Shown here one piece after another: positions 41,101 through 54,051 of a stretch of 64,000 bases of DNA. The notes beneath the pieces were generated by a model that ran no database searches, was not told where the DNA came from, and saw nothing but the letters and a program-made list of their open reading frames with translations. Location: positions 6,529,381 to 6,593,380 of the forward strand of contig JADWOT020000009.1 of the NCBI GenBank assembly GCA_036345935.2. Reading direction: 5' to 3'. A program made the translations under genes and the position numbers. Numbering within the stretch: position 1 is the first letter of the stretch; each line of letters begins with the position of its first letter. This DNA is from Taenia hydatigena. Taxonomy: Eukaryota > Platyhelminthes > Cestoda > Cyclophyllidea > Taeniidae.

Positions 41101-44100
41101 CGTTTCCCCAAAAGTGTTCAACTCTAAAATTTTCCGTCTCCTTAAGACTGTACGGCAATGTTGTCATTTCGCGAATCTTCCCCTGTCGGACATTTTTGGG
41201 CTTTCATGCGATAGTTTCCCTCACTGTAAATCCTTGTTTGTTTGAGTCGTCGCTGGAATAGTCGCGGTAGCCCTCTTGCCTTCCCACGTGGAATTTTGAC
41301 TTCCACCTAATAGAGGGATGCGGTATCTGGACCAGTTCAACGCAGATGCCCTTGGCACTTGTTCCATTACCTCAATAACATTGGTCTCAAGTTACTGAAT
41401 TCAATAGACAGAGGGTAGGAAGGAGCTTCCATTGTGGCATGCTGAGGCTTAGGAAAGGTGGGAACGCGTCGCGTGAGAAACCGTGAGAGAGCGGTGGATG
41501 CGATGGCAGAAGCGGCAGGGAGAGTGAGAAAAAATCGTGTGATCGGCACACCTTGACCTGCTTAGAGGTCCGTCTATCACCCCCTTCTTCATCCCTTGCC
41601 TCCCCTTCTCTCCTTGTTACTGATGTTGTGGATGGTGATGCTGATGGCCGCTTTTGAGATTCCGCGGTCCATATTGGGTTCGTGTGAGTCTCCACTATTA
41701 CAGGCGTCTGGACATGCTTAATTATTGTCCCCTCTCACGTACCTTTACACGTACATCTTTGCCATCGCTATCATTATTGGTACCATTATCAATACTCCAT
41801 CATCCACTTCATTTTATTTGGTTACTTTAGGCTTCAAAGAGGAGACTCATCCGAATTACCCTAGTGATCGGTGAGTTAATTCAAAAGTTCTAGTGCTGTG
41901 AAACATAATTCATTCTGCGTAACACTCCTGTTGACACTCTCGTTGGTTTGCGATCACAGTTTGGGAAACGGAGTTCAAAAGGTTTCTACAACGCTTTGCT
42001 TTAGACCTCATGAATGTGGGATTGAAATAGTTTTTTGGTTTTGGGATTCCTAGGAATGACCCCTATGCCCATGGAATACTCATTGTAGCATATAATAACT
42101 GCGCAGGTTGCATAAGACATGCACCATCTTTTGATCACTGCAAATTGATTGATGGCAATCCCTTTTTCATTGGTTTAAACTCGAACTTTTAGTTCACGAT
42201 TTCTAGTTGGGTGGGTAACTGAATGTTAGTTGATACTTTTAAAGGGATTTTTTGAAAACTATCCCCATGTCCATCTCATACTCATAATTCCGTATCATTG
42301 GTTAAAGCTTTGATTTTGTATTCTCTATATTACACCGATCACTTGCCTCAAATCCAGTGACACCTTCGTTAGAAACTTCAAATGATGCAACATGCATTGG
42401 TGGGGTGTGCATTTGAATCGTTGGAGGGGATCCAGGAGTGCGTAGAATCAATGCTGAACAAAGAATCCGCGCCCTGTGGACTCGCAAAATATCCTAATTT
42501 GTATCCCTCGGGTTGTGCAAAATGCTTAGCACTTTGTCCTACTTCATATTCGTCCACAAAGTTTTCATTTTCATCTTATGAGATCTTTCATCGTAATATA
42601 CATTATAGTTTCAACAAATTATTTCAGAGTACAAGTTAAGGTGCTTGCGGAACAAAATATTTAATTTGGTTGGCCAAATGCTGGCGGAAGAGATCAACAT
42701 TCGTAGTTCCCAAGAGCAATTGAGATAATTTTGGCCCATTCGAAGTAAACTGATGTTCAACCCTAATACCGATGCAGCCGTCATGGCAACCCTCCCTTAA
42801 ATTATAGTGCCTATCCAAAATTTACGCTGTGCAATTCACAGTGGTAAAATGCGTCTCATAATGAATTAAAACGTAGGTCTGTCTGCCAGCCATTCCTGTC
42901 GTCGGCGCCCTCCGTGTGCTCTAGCATTTTGGGAGCGGAAAGCTCCGCAGACAGTGTCTACGCGGTCTCAACTTCGCGCCTTTTACGTGCTGAGAGCACT
43001 AATCAGATACTGGCCTCCACGTTTCGCAAGTGGGACTCCCTCGTGCCACCCAACGCACCGCCCGCAAGTCCACACCTCCGCTGTTTGCAACAGGCCAAAC
43101 GCCTTGTCTGTCTTCTTGCCTTCCCTCGATGCCTTGAGGTTGAGGCCTACGTTGAGGACTTCAACAGCTTCGATGTAGATCCTGACAAGCGATTTCCCTC
43201 TCCGCGAGAATTTTCTGTTTGCCAGTGCGTTACACCCCACCTCTTTCCCTTTACTTTCAATTGATTAGCCTTTTACATTAACGCCATGTGGATGGGTTGA
43301 ACATTTCAATTAGTGGGATCTTCTTTACTTATTTTTCTGTGCGACTATTATTATGATCTTAATAATCCATCGCCGATACTACTCAAATGCTTGCCAGTAG
43401 CACACGCGTAAATGCTAAAAGCAGCACTTGCTCCCCAATTTTCCTATGGGCTCCGAGTACATAATCTACCATAACAAATTTATCTTAGAACCTATTTCGA
43501 TTGTTTTCTTGCAGGCTTTACTGTTTTACTGTAGAACGTACTTGTGACAAGGGGAAATCTTTTCGATAAGCTGATTTAATTTGTCGACTGGGGGTGTTAT
43601 AGCAAGGAGAATTAATGATACATTGAAGGTTTTTTTCTGACCAAAGCGGGGATTATCACTGATAAAGGTGTACTCCTCACCCATGAGGCCATAGGTAGAG
43701 TAAGCGCTTGCATTGGTAGCGCAGCTTTTTGCTCCGTTTTCTAGGTCAATCCTCCGTCGTGGGTTCGAACGGGGGTGGGTGAGGTGGGGTGGGGTGTACA
43801 CGGCTTCTGCGCACATACTCGCACTCACCGTCCACACACTGGTTCGGGCACACCTTCTTTGCACTGGCGACAGGTACATGCGCACAAACACACCGTAGAA
43901 ACTGGCCGCGACCAGGGCTGCTGCTATGGCCACTGAGATGGACTTAGCCACCTTCACATCTGGCTGGCCTCGCTCTTTCCTCTCCCTTTTCCTCCCTCAA
44001 CTTGTGGCTTGTGGACGTTATTTAGTCCACCTGCTTCGGATACACTGTAGATTGGCATTTCCTTTAGCCCCATGTAACCGTTCATGCATCTTCCTTCAAG

Positions 44101-47100
44101 CCCTGAGTCTGGTTTTACAGTTACCGGCACCAAAATCGGCGGCTTTATGCATGCGATGTTGTAAATCTTCCCTCGTGAGTTTGACTTTGAGAAGCTGAAG
44201 CGTAAAGAAACTCGTTAGCACACTACCCTAGCTTCCACTGCACTTATGTCTCTGTTTCCATGCTTTCGAAGAATCTTCTCATTCGGTCTGCTTGAGAATG
44301 CTTCATTTTGGTAATACCTAGCATTTCGAATTAGAGTCCACATAGCGGAAATTGTTAACGCAAAGAACAGCGCTTGCAAGATTGTATATTTAATGCTATC
44401 CTGGAAATTACAAAGACAAGATATCGACTTTAAAAGAGTTTCTTGAAAGTGGTACTTTAGCTTGCTTTGAAGTACTTTCTGATGGAATATTATTTCCCAT
44501 AAATTTATTGTCTGTGTTGAGTGAAACAATTTTTATGCATCAACAAACAAGAAACATATTCGTGTCACCTTTTCATAATTTTGATTGAATGTTTGATTGT
44601 TAATGTTTATTCCCCCTTCATCAAGCCCAATACTTATGCAAACAAATCCTGTTTACAAAAGTAAACTCGATACTTTGAACCTTATGACCAAAGAAAATTT
44701 ACTTTCCTCCAGCGAGGACTAGGGTCTTTAGCAAGGTGCAACATTCTTCAACTCCTATAATCGGAAAACTCTACACGAGTGGACATTCCAGCGGAGGGGA
44801 ACTAGTACTCCAACCGGTGGTAGCTGGACCAACCGGATAGGATTGTGATTTTGGTACGGCTTTGATATCCAGAATCGCATACTAACAGTCATTGCGTGGG
44901 TAATTAGTATGCCAACGTTCGTCTCAGCTATGCTGTCCTTGTAGACACCCACCCAACCGTGGCGTAGGGCTTTGTTTGAAACCGCATTGTTGAAATATGA
45001 TGCCCATTGTCTGCGATTAGTACTCATCTTGGGGGTAGCTTATGAGGTTTCCCTGTCTACGAGTGACACATTGCGGTGTAGAGCATACCGGAAAGCTCAG
45101 AGATATGAAACTTAGACCTCAGGGAGATGGAATCTCTTTAAACTCTTAAAATGGCATTACTTACGCTTTCCAGTCGAAGTGATTCACAATTCCTGATACT
45201 CATTTAGGGTCATTAAAGCTCTCAGGGGCAGTAAGTGTCCATCTTTGCTTATTGTCAAGCCTTCTTATTTGCGTTCTGGCAGGCTGTTTTCTTTTTCGAC
45301 AAAGGTGTTTGGAATAGATCAAATCCGTTGGGTGATCAGAATTAATGGAAAGTTTCGTATACTACGTCATTCAATTTGCCCAGGTAGACGATTTGAATAG
45401 TCAACTTATGCTTGCCGACAATACAAGGTCGGTTCCCTAGTTTTACCATTTTCAGAGTAAAGTGCGCAATAAAGGATAATTGTGTTTTGAAGCATAATCA
45501 GATGCTGCGGAGGGGACTATGGAGATGTCCATCAAAGCACAGCTAGGAGTAACTTTTGATAAGCTCACCATCGGGTTGTTTACATACATCGCAGTAAATT
45601 TTAATAGCTCTTTCAGCAAACACTCAGCTTCCTTATTTTTTTGTGCAGAAAAAAGAGTATTTGTAATGTGCTTCTGCTAGTCTTGAGCAATTAGTCCATA
45701 GGCAATTAATGAAGGTATCATGCTGAATAGGAAATTACGAGCCGTATATACCATTGTCAGTTGCTTCGGGCTATTAAATAATTTTTAATGTTAATAAATG
45801 CTCGGTTCTAACATGTTTCGAAGTGAGCACTCATCGACGCATACAGGCGGAAGCGGTCTTCGTTTTTGTACTTCAGTTTTTTCCATGGCTTGTGGGACTT
45901 TTAAAATAGACCCTGTTGTCTATGGATGGTTTGCGATTTCGATAAATTTTTTCAACGTATTTAAGTTGTCGTATTGTAACCCAGTGACACATCTAGGGTC
46001 CATGAAATAAATGCTTTCTTTCCTTATTCCTCTTTTTCAGGCAGCATTGCTTTCTAATAACCGCCCTCATCTGTGCAGCTTCGTTCAATACTAGCCACGA
46101 GCGCGCTGCATTGTGGAACTACAAGCCCAACGTCACCCAAGGCGAAGGGTGGCGAGAGTTGCTGGCGAGAGGTGGAAATATTTCGCAGATTCTTCCGGAC
46201 GATGGCTGCGTCGGTCTGTCGCGGATGGTGACCACCAATTCTCCAACTTTTTTCCGAGAAAATCTGGGAGAACAGTTCCGCGACGCACCCCCCTCCGCCT
46301 GCCAGTCGTTGAGTTTCGCTACTTTCTCCGCACGGCGTGCTACCACTCCGAGTGCCTCGCAAAGTAAGGGGTGCTGGTGCTTGCCCTTTAGGTTTCGTGC
46401 CTGATATGCATTTAACTATACATATTTTACCTACCTTTCATGTACAAACTGGCCTACATCCTGCTTAAAATCCGACCTATTTACGAGGGAGAACATCAGT
46501 GTTTGAGGAGATACAAAACGGCTTAATTGGGCTTCTAGACTTTAATTAGAAATGTAGTTAGCTCAAAGTTACCATTAACCACTGAGTTTTTTTCGCTTAG
46601 TCTCTAACACAGTCCTCTTGACATTGTGTCACAAGTTACTCTTCCTAAAATAGCCCTAGTCCGAATTTTTTGTCAATTTGAGGCAAACTCAAATAAAAGT
46701 GAACTTTCTTGTTTATTTTGATCCCTTGCTTTATACGGTTGTTGCCTTTCATGGGTTTGTGTTCACGAATCGTATAGATTCCTCGATGCATTTTCAGACT
46801 GCTACAACGGGAATGGTGAAGACTATAGAGGAACTGCCCCAGGTCCCACAGCATGTCTGCCGTGGATAGAGTTGGACTATGTAAAATCAGATAAACCGGA
46901 TCCGCTGACCTCTCTCGGACCCTCTATCATTCCATTCGAGGCGCTCGAACCCCTTCCCACGAACTACTCGGTTTGCCGCAATCCTCTCGGCCTTGCTTCG
47001 AAGCCTTTTTGCGTGGGGTCTAATCGCAGCACTCCCGGGATTCTCACGCTTTTTAACTGTTCTTTTTTGGTTGATTGCGCTTTTGTCAACTCCACTCTAC

Positions 47101-50100
47101 CGCCGAATCACGTCAATCTCCTTCGCCGTCAGCAACGTACTAATGTGAGTCATGTGAAACCCACCCATGGAACGTCGCTTTTCCTTCTTCTAGTGTCTCC
47201 TTTACTCTTACCAATATGCCGGCGCTCCTTGTCCATCCTCTTAAGATGATCTCAATCACTGCCGCGATGTGCACCTTCTTCCTCCTCCTCATTTTCCTCG
47301 TGCTTGCCTACATTCTGCGTGCCTGTCGGCGGGAGAAGGCACAAGTGTCGTTGGAAGAGGAGCGCGAAAATCGACACGCGAAACTTGTGGCGCGGCGGGC
47401 GAGGTTGCGCGAAACTAGTCGCTCTGGCCGCTGCCTCCTGCGCTGTTTCTACACCCTCCAGGATGCCTGCGGCAAGGACAACGGTGGTGACGGGTGGGCG
47501 TGCTGCCGTCGTCGCTGTTGCGCTGGGATGCATGGAAAAATGGATCTGACAAAGGCTAGTGTTCTGTTTTCGGCAAACTCGTTCTGTGGCATAAATGCCT
47601 ACGCAGACTTTTGTAGTGTGCATTTTCGTCCCTACTTCTTATCCGTTCTTTTTATTTATTTCTGGTGGTAAATTCTAAATTAATTATACGGGAATCGCTT
47701 GCGTGTTTGTTTGTCATTGAAAGCTATTGCATCAGTTAAATACCGTTCAAACAGTCTTTGAGGTGTTACATAGGCTTCAGATCCCAAAGACATCAATCCG
47801 AGGTTAGATTGATGAGAGCCTGTTGTAAAAGGTTTGGCGCATTTCGCCTCAGAGGATCAGAGGAGAGGCCGCCTTTGTGACTTTCAAACCTAATGAAAGG
47901 TTGAAATAATGTGCTGATTTTACCTCGTAGTGATTAATCCAGTCCTGATGCAGAATTTTTGCACAGAAGACGAATAAGCTTGCTCTCTTTCTGTGGAAGC
48001 CGGTGTCCGGAAACGCTATCAGTGAGATTTTTACTGGACGAATATGAGGGCATTATTCAGTGGTGGCACATGTGTATGTGCCCGTAGCAATGCGAAGTCC
48101 CATCATTCCGACTGTCTACGCTGCAGTGACAAATTGTTGTCTACTATGCTATGCCCCATTGCATGGGAATTAATTATTTTTAACGGATGATTTGCACTTC
48201 AAACATCGGAGCATGCTTTTTTGGCCAGATTTCCAGAAAATCCTACTTACTGGAGGCACCCACTTCTTTTATGGTTAGTTTAAGTTTTCATTTTTATTAG
48301 AAGTACTACTTCTGCGTTTATGAATTTCCGGGCCAAGGAAAAATAATGTCAAGATTCGTCGAGTGAGTTTCGGACGTTTTTATACGGATTGAGACTTCTC
48401 AACAAATTCATGCGTAGGTTTAAGACCCTCAACTTACTGGCTAAATAAAGATTTCTATTTTTAAACAAATTCATGCTTCATGTTACTGACCAACGAAATT
48501 GCTCAGTATGCATTTCTCCTCGAAGACGAAAAAATTGAAGGCGTCTGAACGAGAGCTCTCTACATTTAACTGCGTTTATGGTACAGATGAGTGTAGCAGG
48601 ATGAAACCAAGCGAGGTAAAGATGGATTTTCTACTAAGGAGTTTCTCATCTCCTTCCGCAAGGTTGGTAGTGAGGCTGCGTTGGAGAAGAAACCGGACGA
48701 CGAGGACGAGGAAGTGCAACATTTAATCGAGTTTTTGCGCCAGGATCATCTTCCTGAGCGGCCATCGGCTATGGCGGCGCATGCACACACTGATAACCAG
48801 CCGCACCTCACGCCACTGGAAGTGCTTCCCGAGGCGACGGGTTCTGCAGAACACGTCGACGCCGCGTCCCACCCACCCATCTCCAGCCTGAACTCCTACC
48901 TTCAGCCAAGTGAACCCTCCTCCACTGAGACTTCTGTCGTCCTTTGTAAGCACGGCTTGCATCACACCCACTGCCTCGCCGGCGCCAACGTTGCTCGCGT
49001 CCATGTGGATAGCGCCTTCATGCTAGTCTCTGCTGGCCAGTTCTTGCATCCCAAGTGAGCCATCTTATTTGGGGCTATCCTTCGGATGGGTTGGAATCAT
49101 TCTACTTGCTGACATCTCACTTCTCTTTTCGCCTAGACTGAAGCAGCTTTCCTACTCCCGTAAACTGCTGATAGAGGAGCGCACTCTTGCAAAATCTGCC
49201 TTTGGTCATGTAATTCTCGCCAGAACCCCAAGTTCCCCTCTGAAAAGAAGATTAGGTCTTGCTGGTAATGGTGAGCGGCTTTACCGTTTTATTTTATGAT
49301 AGCGATTTTGTGATTTGTCACTAACAATTTGGGTACAAGTTTATTTTTTTGCCTTTCAAAATCGCAGATCTATCGGAAGGATTAGACACGTCGAAATCAT
49401 CTTACGTGGTTATCAAGACTCTCGATTTTGGAGCAACACCGGCTGCTGAAACATCATTTTTCCGAGAAGCTGAGCTTCTGATTGAATTGGACCATCCGAA
49501 CATTGTGCAGATCATTGGTACAGCACATTCTTCCTGCAACAGTATCTGCAGTACTTTGTCGAACACATACCATTTTGCGCGCACAATGCTTTTTCTGGAC
49601 AGCTCTGCCTCCTCTAAGCATGCATAGTTTTCTTAAAGCAGTCGTCAATGCATTTTCAAATTTGACATTAAATGAACGAAAAATTTTGATTAATGGAATA
49701 GTTGAGTAGCAGGATAATGTTAAGTAGTCCCCTTGAGCTCACCGATACTTTTTAAAAATTCCTTTAATAAATAGTATTGCATCCAAATACACCTCTCCAT
49801 GGGTGTGCACGGGCTGTAACGTTCGGGTTGGTATATTCTAAGCCCACTTAAGAAATCTGTAGCGTAGGGGATTACTGAAGGTACCGCACAAATTGAATAA
49901 GGCACATTGTTTATTTTAAAAAACCTGCATGAATTGATGATTGTCTCCTATCTTAATCACTTCTCCCAAGTCTGGTAAAAATACAGAAAATTCTGAAGCA
50001 GTTAGTTCAGGTTCTTGATTTGATAGATCTATCGTTTTGCATTAAAATAGAATCTACGTCGTCTGGTGCCTGTAGAAACGTTTCATTAGCTCTTGTTTTT

Positions 50101-52897
50101 GATCAAATCGTCTTTTTTCCAGTGCCATTAGCTATGAACATACCACAATGGCTCAGCAGATATCAAGCTAAAACACGGGGACTTCCTTTTTCCCCTAATA
50201 CCATATAGGGATTTGCATACCACTGCAACCCTACTCTCTGATCTACGAATACATGCGGGATGGCGACCTGAACACCTTCCTGCACCACGCAAGGGACGCT
50301 GTGGCCAATCCGTATACTTCCACCACCAACGACCTCGCTTTTTCTGCCATCAACGACGATGGCACGGGAGGCGACGTCGACGAGGACTCTGCCGCTTCCA
50401 TAGCTGATGGCGGGGCACTCCCCACCCCTACGCTGCTCCGCTTCGCTCTGGATGTCTGTGAGGCCATGATCTACTTGAGCGGCAAGCTCTACGTCCACAG
50501 GTACTGCCTCCTCCTATCATCTCCGGCTTATATTCATTTCATCTTATTGTGAATTATTCAGAGTGCAAGTCAGCTTGATGCCGTGTGCGAGCCTTGATTA
50601 TTTACTAATTATCAAACAAAGACCCTTACTGAATGCAAACAATTCACCCAATGATTTTGCATTTGCGAATGCATGAGCCTTGAACTCACTCTTTGCTATT
50701 AATAATTATGCCACTTTGATTGGAAATTACATAGGTATATCGGTACACCTCTTATTTACTGTGATATAAGTTTGAGATTGAAGGAAACCAAATATTTTTG
50801 GCCTTTCAGCGATGATTTACTTTCGAAGCGCATGCAATGAGTATTTAAAATGTGCTGTATACTCGTTTACTGCTGATGTAATTAATTCTTCCAAAGGGTC
50901 GGAACCCCATTTTTGGGAAACCATCAAAGTTACGAGCACAAACAACAGATGATAAACATATGGAGTGAGAATCTGATTGTCCTCTGATTTGATGAAGAGT
51001 ATCGGCGTTTTATCATATAATTTTGTTTTTTTATTTGACACTTTCAAAGGAATATACGCTTTTGCTTGCCCATAATTTTGTTGAAGACTTGTGATAAATA
51101 TGGATCAACCAATTTAATTGGTGTAGCGCCTAACAACGAAATCGGACAACTGTCAAAAACTCTTTGAGGTGTTTATGAAGCGTTTTGGTTTCAGAAGCAC
51201 AAAATATGGATCTAGTCAAGTCCGTTTCTATCTCATTCTTATTTCCCAATTGCATATTCCGTCTCGCATGATTGCCTTATGCGAAGGAAAGATGATAACC
51301 GCTTGAAGAAATATGAGAGGAATACAGAGGACGAGAGTGTGGTAATATCACTCACTCATCCCAAAGGGCAAATCTTTTCACGACGAAGTCTTGGGAAACG
51401 GGACACGAAGTGGTCTTGCGTTGTCTTTTTTAAACTGCATTTATGAGGTAATCCAGCCATAATAATTTCCACCAAGTTTATTCGAAAGTTAACGAGAATT
51501 GAAAAGAACAGGCAGGGGATACAGAGCATAATGAAGGCTATTGGTAGATTGACGCTTACCCATTCTTCATAACGCATGTAAACATTCGCATGCGTTTTAC
51601 AAGGGCCTAGAAGTTATAAAATCCGATGTGTTTCCACTTTATGTTTGGTCAATATTTCACTTTTTTACGGTTTACTCAGTTCTCCCCAGTTTTTGTACTC
51701 GCGTTATGGCTTTGAGCGCAGACCCGTCAATTATTTCCAAAACTTGACACTGCTTCAGTCACTCAACTAAATATGTGATGCGCTTTGAAAATGTCCACGT
51801 TAACACTTTCCATTTTGAAAATATTTTAATGCGCATTGGAATGTGAAATTCCTCCTTTTAGTTTTCGTCTAGTACCTTCGAAATTCTGGCACTATAGTAT
51901 CCAAGGGATTGTGATGGGGTCCTTGAGAAAGGTCGTGGATGTGGCGAAAGTTCCATATAATTATTAAGACGAACATTGATATTTAAGGGAACAGGAGTTG
52001 GCGAGCCAGGAGAAACGACGGATTTACGTTCTTTACTGCCTTAAGGGATCTAGCCACCCGAAATTGCCTGGTGAATGGGAGCCGCGTGAAGTTGGCAGAC
52101 TTTTCAATGTGTCGTCGCCTGCCGCACAACTGCGCTGCCGATCTGGTAGACACGGATAGCGAGGCTCCGCTGGCCGTTCGCTGGCTCCCCCTTGAGTCTA
52201 TCCTCCAAGGGCACTTCAATGTAGACACCGACGTTTGGTCCTTCGGTGTCCTCCTCTGGGAGCTGCTCACATTTGGTCGAATGCCCTACGGCAATGTGGA
52301 GGTTTCGGAGGTCTGTTACGTCAGCTTCTGTTTACTTCTTTCATCGTTTTTACTTGTTAGGTTCTGTGCAATTAAGCGCTTTGATGCTAAAGTCTTCTGC
52401 TCTCAACTCCTTAGTTCCTCAGCTTCTCGAGTAATTGTCAATTGGAATGCAATTAAAAAAAACGACACGTCAGTGGGACTTTGTTACTAATGAGAATGCA
52501 TCAAAGGTAAGAGGAACTTAGAACATTACAAATACATTTTTCTATGCCTTGTGTCTTGAGTAATTAGCGCACATCCATCGAAAATGTCTTCGGCGTGTAC
52601 TACAATTGATGTATTCATGTGACAATCACTAACCGACGCGGACATTCCAAGCCCCTAGTTGATGTTATTTTTTGGTTATGAGGACCTTAATTAAATCCTC
52701 CCTTTGGTTACTCTCCATGATTGTAGGTGATCAGAGCTCTCACTGAGAACAGGCGTCTGCCGAGGCCGGGCCACTGTCCATCGTCGATTTACGGGCTAAT
52801 GCAGAAGTGCTGGTCGCCAACGCGCGAGCAGAGGCCTTCTTTTCGAGAAATCAAGTCGTCATTACTTAGGAATTTGCAGCATTTGGAACTTACATAG
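38151..52897 (+). CDS. ROR-family receptor tyrosine kinase, probable pseudokinase (5' end missing)
   Basis: ROR receptors are single-pass Wnt co-receptors. Exons: 38151-38484, 38980-39099, 40192-40300, 41831-41870, 42877-43224, 46041-46363, 46798-47144, 47246-about 47570, 48663-49054, 49137-49270, 49368-49517, 50209-50500, 52046-52310, 52727-52897. Phase is kept throughout, except that the junction after the TM exon is unresolved. Domain order is Ig (WEWYCDN...VYGCRGF), a second Ig-like part (IPCEAGG...LIECRAFNSAGEE), Frizzled CRD (CQPFLSSAPSVCSSIL, CLLAFPRC), kringle (CYNGNGEDYRGTAPGPTACL), TM (FFLLLIFLVLAYIL), acidic juxtamembrane and kinase. The kinase keeps VVIK, the alphaC glutamate, HRDLATRN and DVWSFGVLLWE. 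DFG is DFS, two loop glycines are lost (LAKSAFGHV), and the activation segment has no tyrosine. The start exon was not found. MuSK-like is the alternative. Confidence 0.88.
44215..45027 (-). CDS. candidate two-exon small membrane protein, antisense in the ROR-like gene
   Basis: A minus-strand ATG at 45027 opens 47 codons (MSTNRRQWASYFNNAVSNKA...HAMT) ending at a GTTAGT donor (exon 45027-44887). A second exon, 44400-44215, follows a TTTCCAG acceptor in the same phase and encodes DSIKYTILQALFFALTISAM, a single hydrophobic helix, then a basic tail ending VVC before the stop. The joined product is about 108 residues with one transmembrane segment, the size and shape of small mitochondrial or ER membrane proteins. 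I recognise no family. It lies inside the intron 43225-46040 of the receptor gene. The exon pairing rests only on splice signals and phase. Confidence 0.35.
51356..51577 (-). CDS. candidate NDUFA1 (MWFE)-like small membrane protein nested in a ROR intron
   Basis: Intronless 73-codon frame from an ATG at 51577. The layout resembles the complex I subunit NDUFA1: a start like MxYE, one N-terminal hydrophobic helix with LPIAFIMLCIPCLFF, then a basic tail with HKCSLKKTTQDHF. Human NDUFA1 is 70 residues, starts MWFE, has an IPG at the end of the helix and a similar W/S-L-basic block. The resemblance is by eye and weak. It sits antisense in the receptor intron 50501-52045. A chance frame remains possible. 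Confidence 0.3.
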   Translation of the reverse strand: MRYEEWVSVNLPIAFIMLCIPCLFFSILVNFRINLVEIIMAGLPHKCSLKKTTQDHFVSRFPRLRREKICPLG

Positions 52898-52983
52898 ATT
52901 ACGCCAAGTTTTACCACAATTTTTTATAATGCGGGTAATCTTCTCCTCTTTCTCCTTCTAAACATCCCACGAAAATTGTTTGT

Positions 52984-53391
52984 TCATTCACCCATTATTT
53001 CAATCTCAAGCTCAGCAATTGCATAGTGGAATGGAACAGAAAGGTTGAAGATGGCAACAGCTGTAGAATGCGTGGAGAAAGTGAGAGGAATGTATTTTAC
53101 TTGTTTGTGTCCAAACCGGTTCCAGGGGGCTGGATTTTTTAGAGTCGGTGCGTCCGGGCTTCCAGGCGTCATGTAGAGCTCGTAGCTTGGGCGCGAGTTA
53201 ACAACAAGAAATTTGTCAACTGCGAGTATGCAATTCTGGAAGTCGGATAATGCATATTGTGAACCACTTAGTTGGGCCATTAAACTGTGGCCTAAAATAC
53301 CTTAACAAAGGCGTTGTACACCGTCTTCAATGCGGGATTTCGCCTGACGGCTAAATCCCATTTTGAGGTCGGTAGATTTTGTATGATCTTG
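52984..53391 (-). CDS. candidate 3' exons of an unidentified minus-strand gene
   Basis: Two adjacent coding-like stretches cannot be joined simply. Segment 53391-53292 follows a TTTTTCAG acceptor and reads IIQNLPTSKWDLAVRRNPAL and VYNAFVKVF to a TAG. Segment 53291-52984 has a TTTTAG just before it and stays open for 102 codons (GHSLMAQLSGSQYALSDFQN, RFGHKQVKYIPLTF) to a stop at 52984. The phases differ, so they may be alternative ends, or only one is real. The region converges on the ROR-like stop codon 86 bp away. No family is recognised. Confidence 0.3.
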
Positions 53392-54033
53392 CTGAAAAAT
53401 GTGTGTATTTATAGCAAATAAGATAAATAAATTAACAAAAAGTGGGAAAGATAGCATGCGTGAAAGCTCATGTGACACTTATGTACGAAGCCGAGAATAT
53501 GAAACGTTAACCAACTTTACATTTTTATAAGCCTAAAAAAGCAAGAAGATTTTGGGAGTATGCTCGTATTGATACTATACTTCGCCGCTACTTCTCTGTG
53601 ACCACCTGTGGTATGGGAAGAGTGGTTGTTTTGCAACATCGTTATTGTCTCTGATAGAATTGAACCAGTACATTTTCAATGAGAGTAGCGCTTCGAAACT
53701 TCTCTGAGGGCAAAAGAAGGCATAATACTGGGGCAGAATATACATTCAATAAACAGAGGGAATGGGGCTGTTGGTATGACCTGGAGGCCAGCCCACGCGA
53801 CTAAGGCAATGTGGCCACCTAGGTGACCAAAACCAAAACCGGTAGTTGTAGCGTCCCGAGGCTCCCTTAAGGCAAAAGAAGGCAAAGTGGCAGGATAGAA
53901 TATATATATATTCACCGGACAGAGGGAAAACGGCTGCTGGCGTGGCCCAGAGGCCAGCCCACGCAGCTAGGGCAATATGGCCACCTCTGTGACCTTGACA
54001 GAAAACGGCAGCACAAACAGATAAAGTACTACA

Positions 54034-54051
54034 TTGCCCCTCTCCTCTCTC
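54034..54051 (-). other. polypurine tract of the short LTR element
   Basis: The minus strand reads GAGAGAGGAGAGGGGCAA directly before the TG of the downstream LTR. This is the position and composition expected for the plus-strand primer of an LTR element. Confidence 0.8.

Noticed and set aside
43526..43957. Minus-strand 143-codon frame with a hydrophobic N-terminal stretch (SISVAIAAALVAASFYGVF)
   Set aside because: The frame starts at GTG, the middle overlaps low-complexity sequence, and no splice partner was found. It is suggestive of a small membrane protein but not enough for a gene call.
46054..46362. Overlapping frames on both strands across the Frizzled-domain exon
   Set aside because: Only the frame beginning at 46042 joins in phase to exons 43224 and 46798; the others are shadows of that exon.
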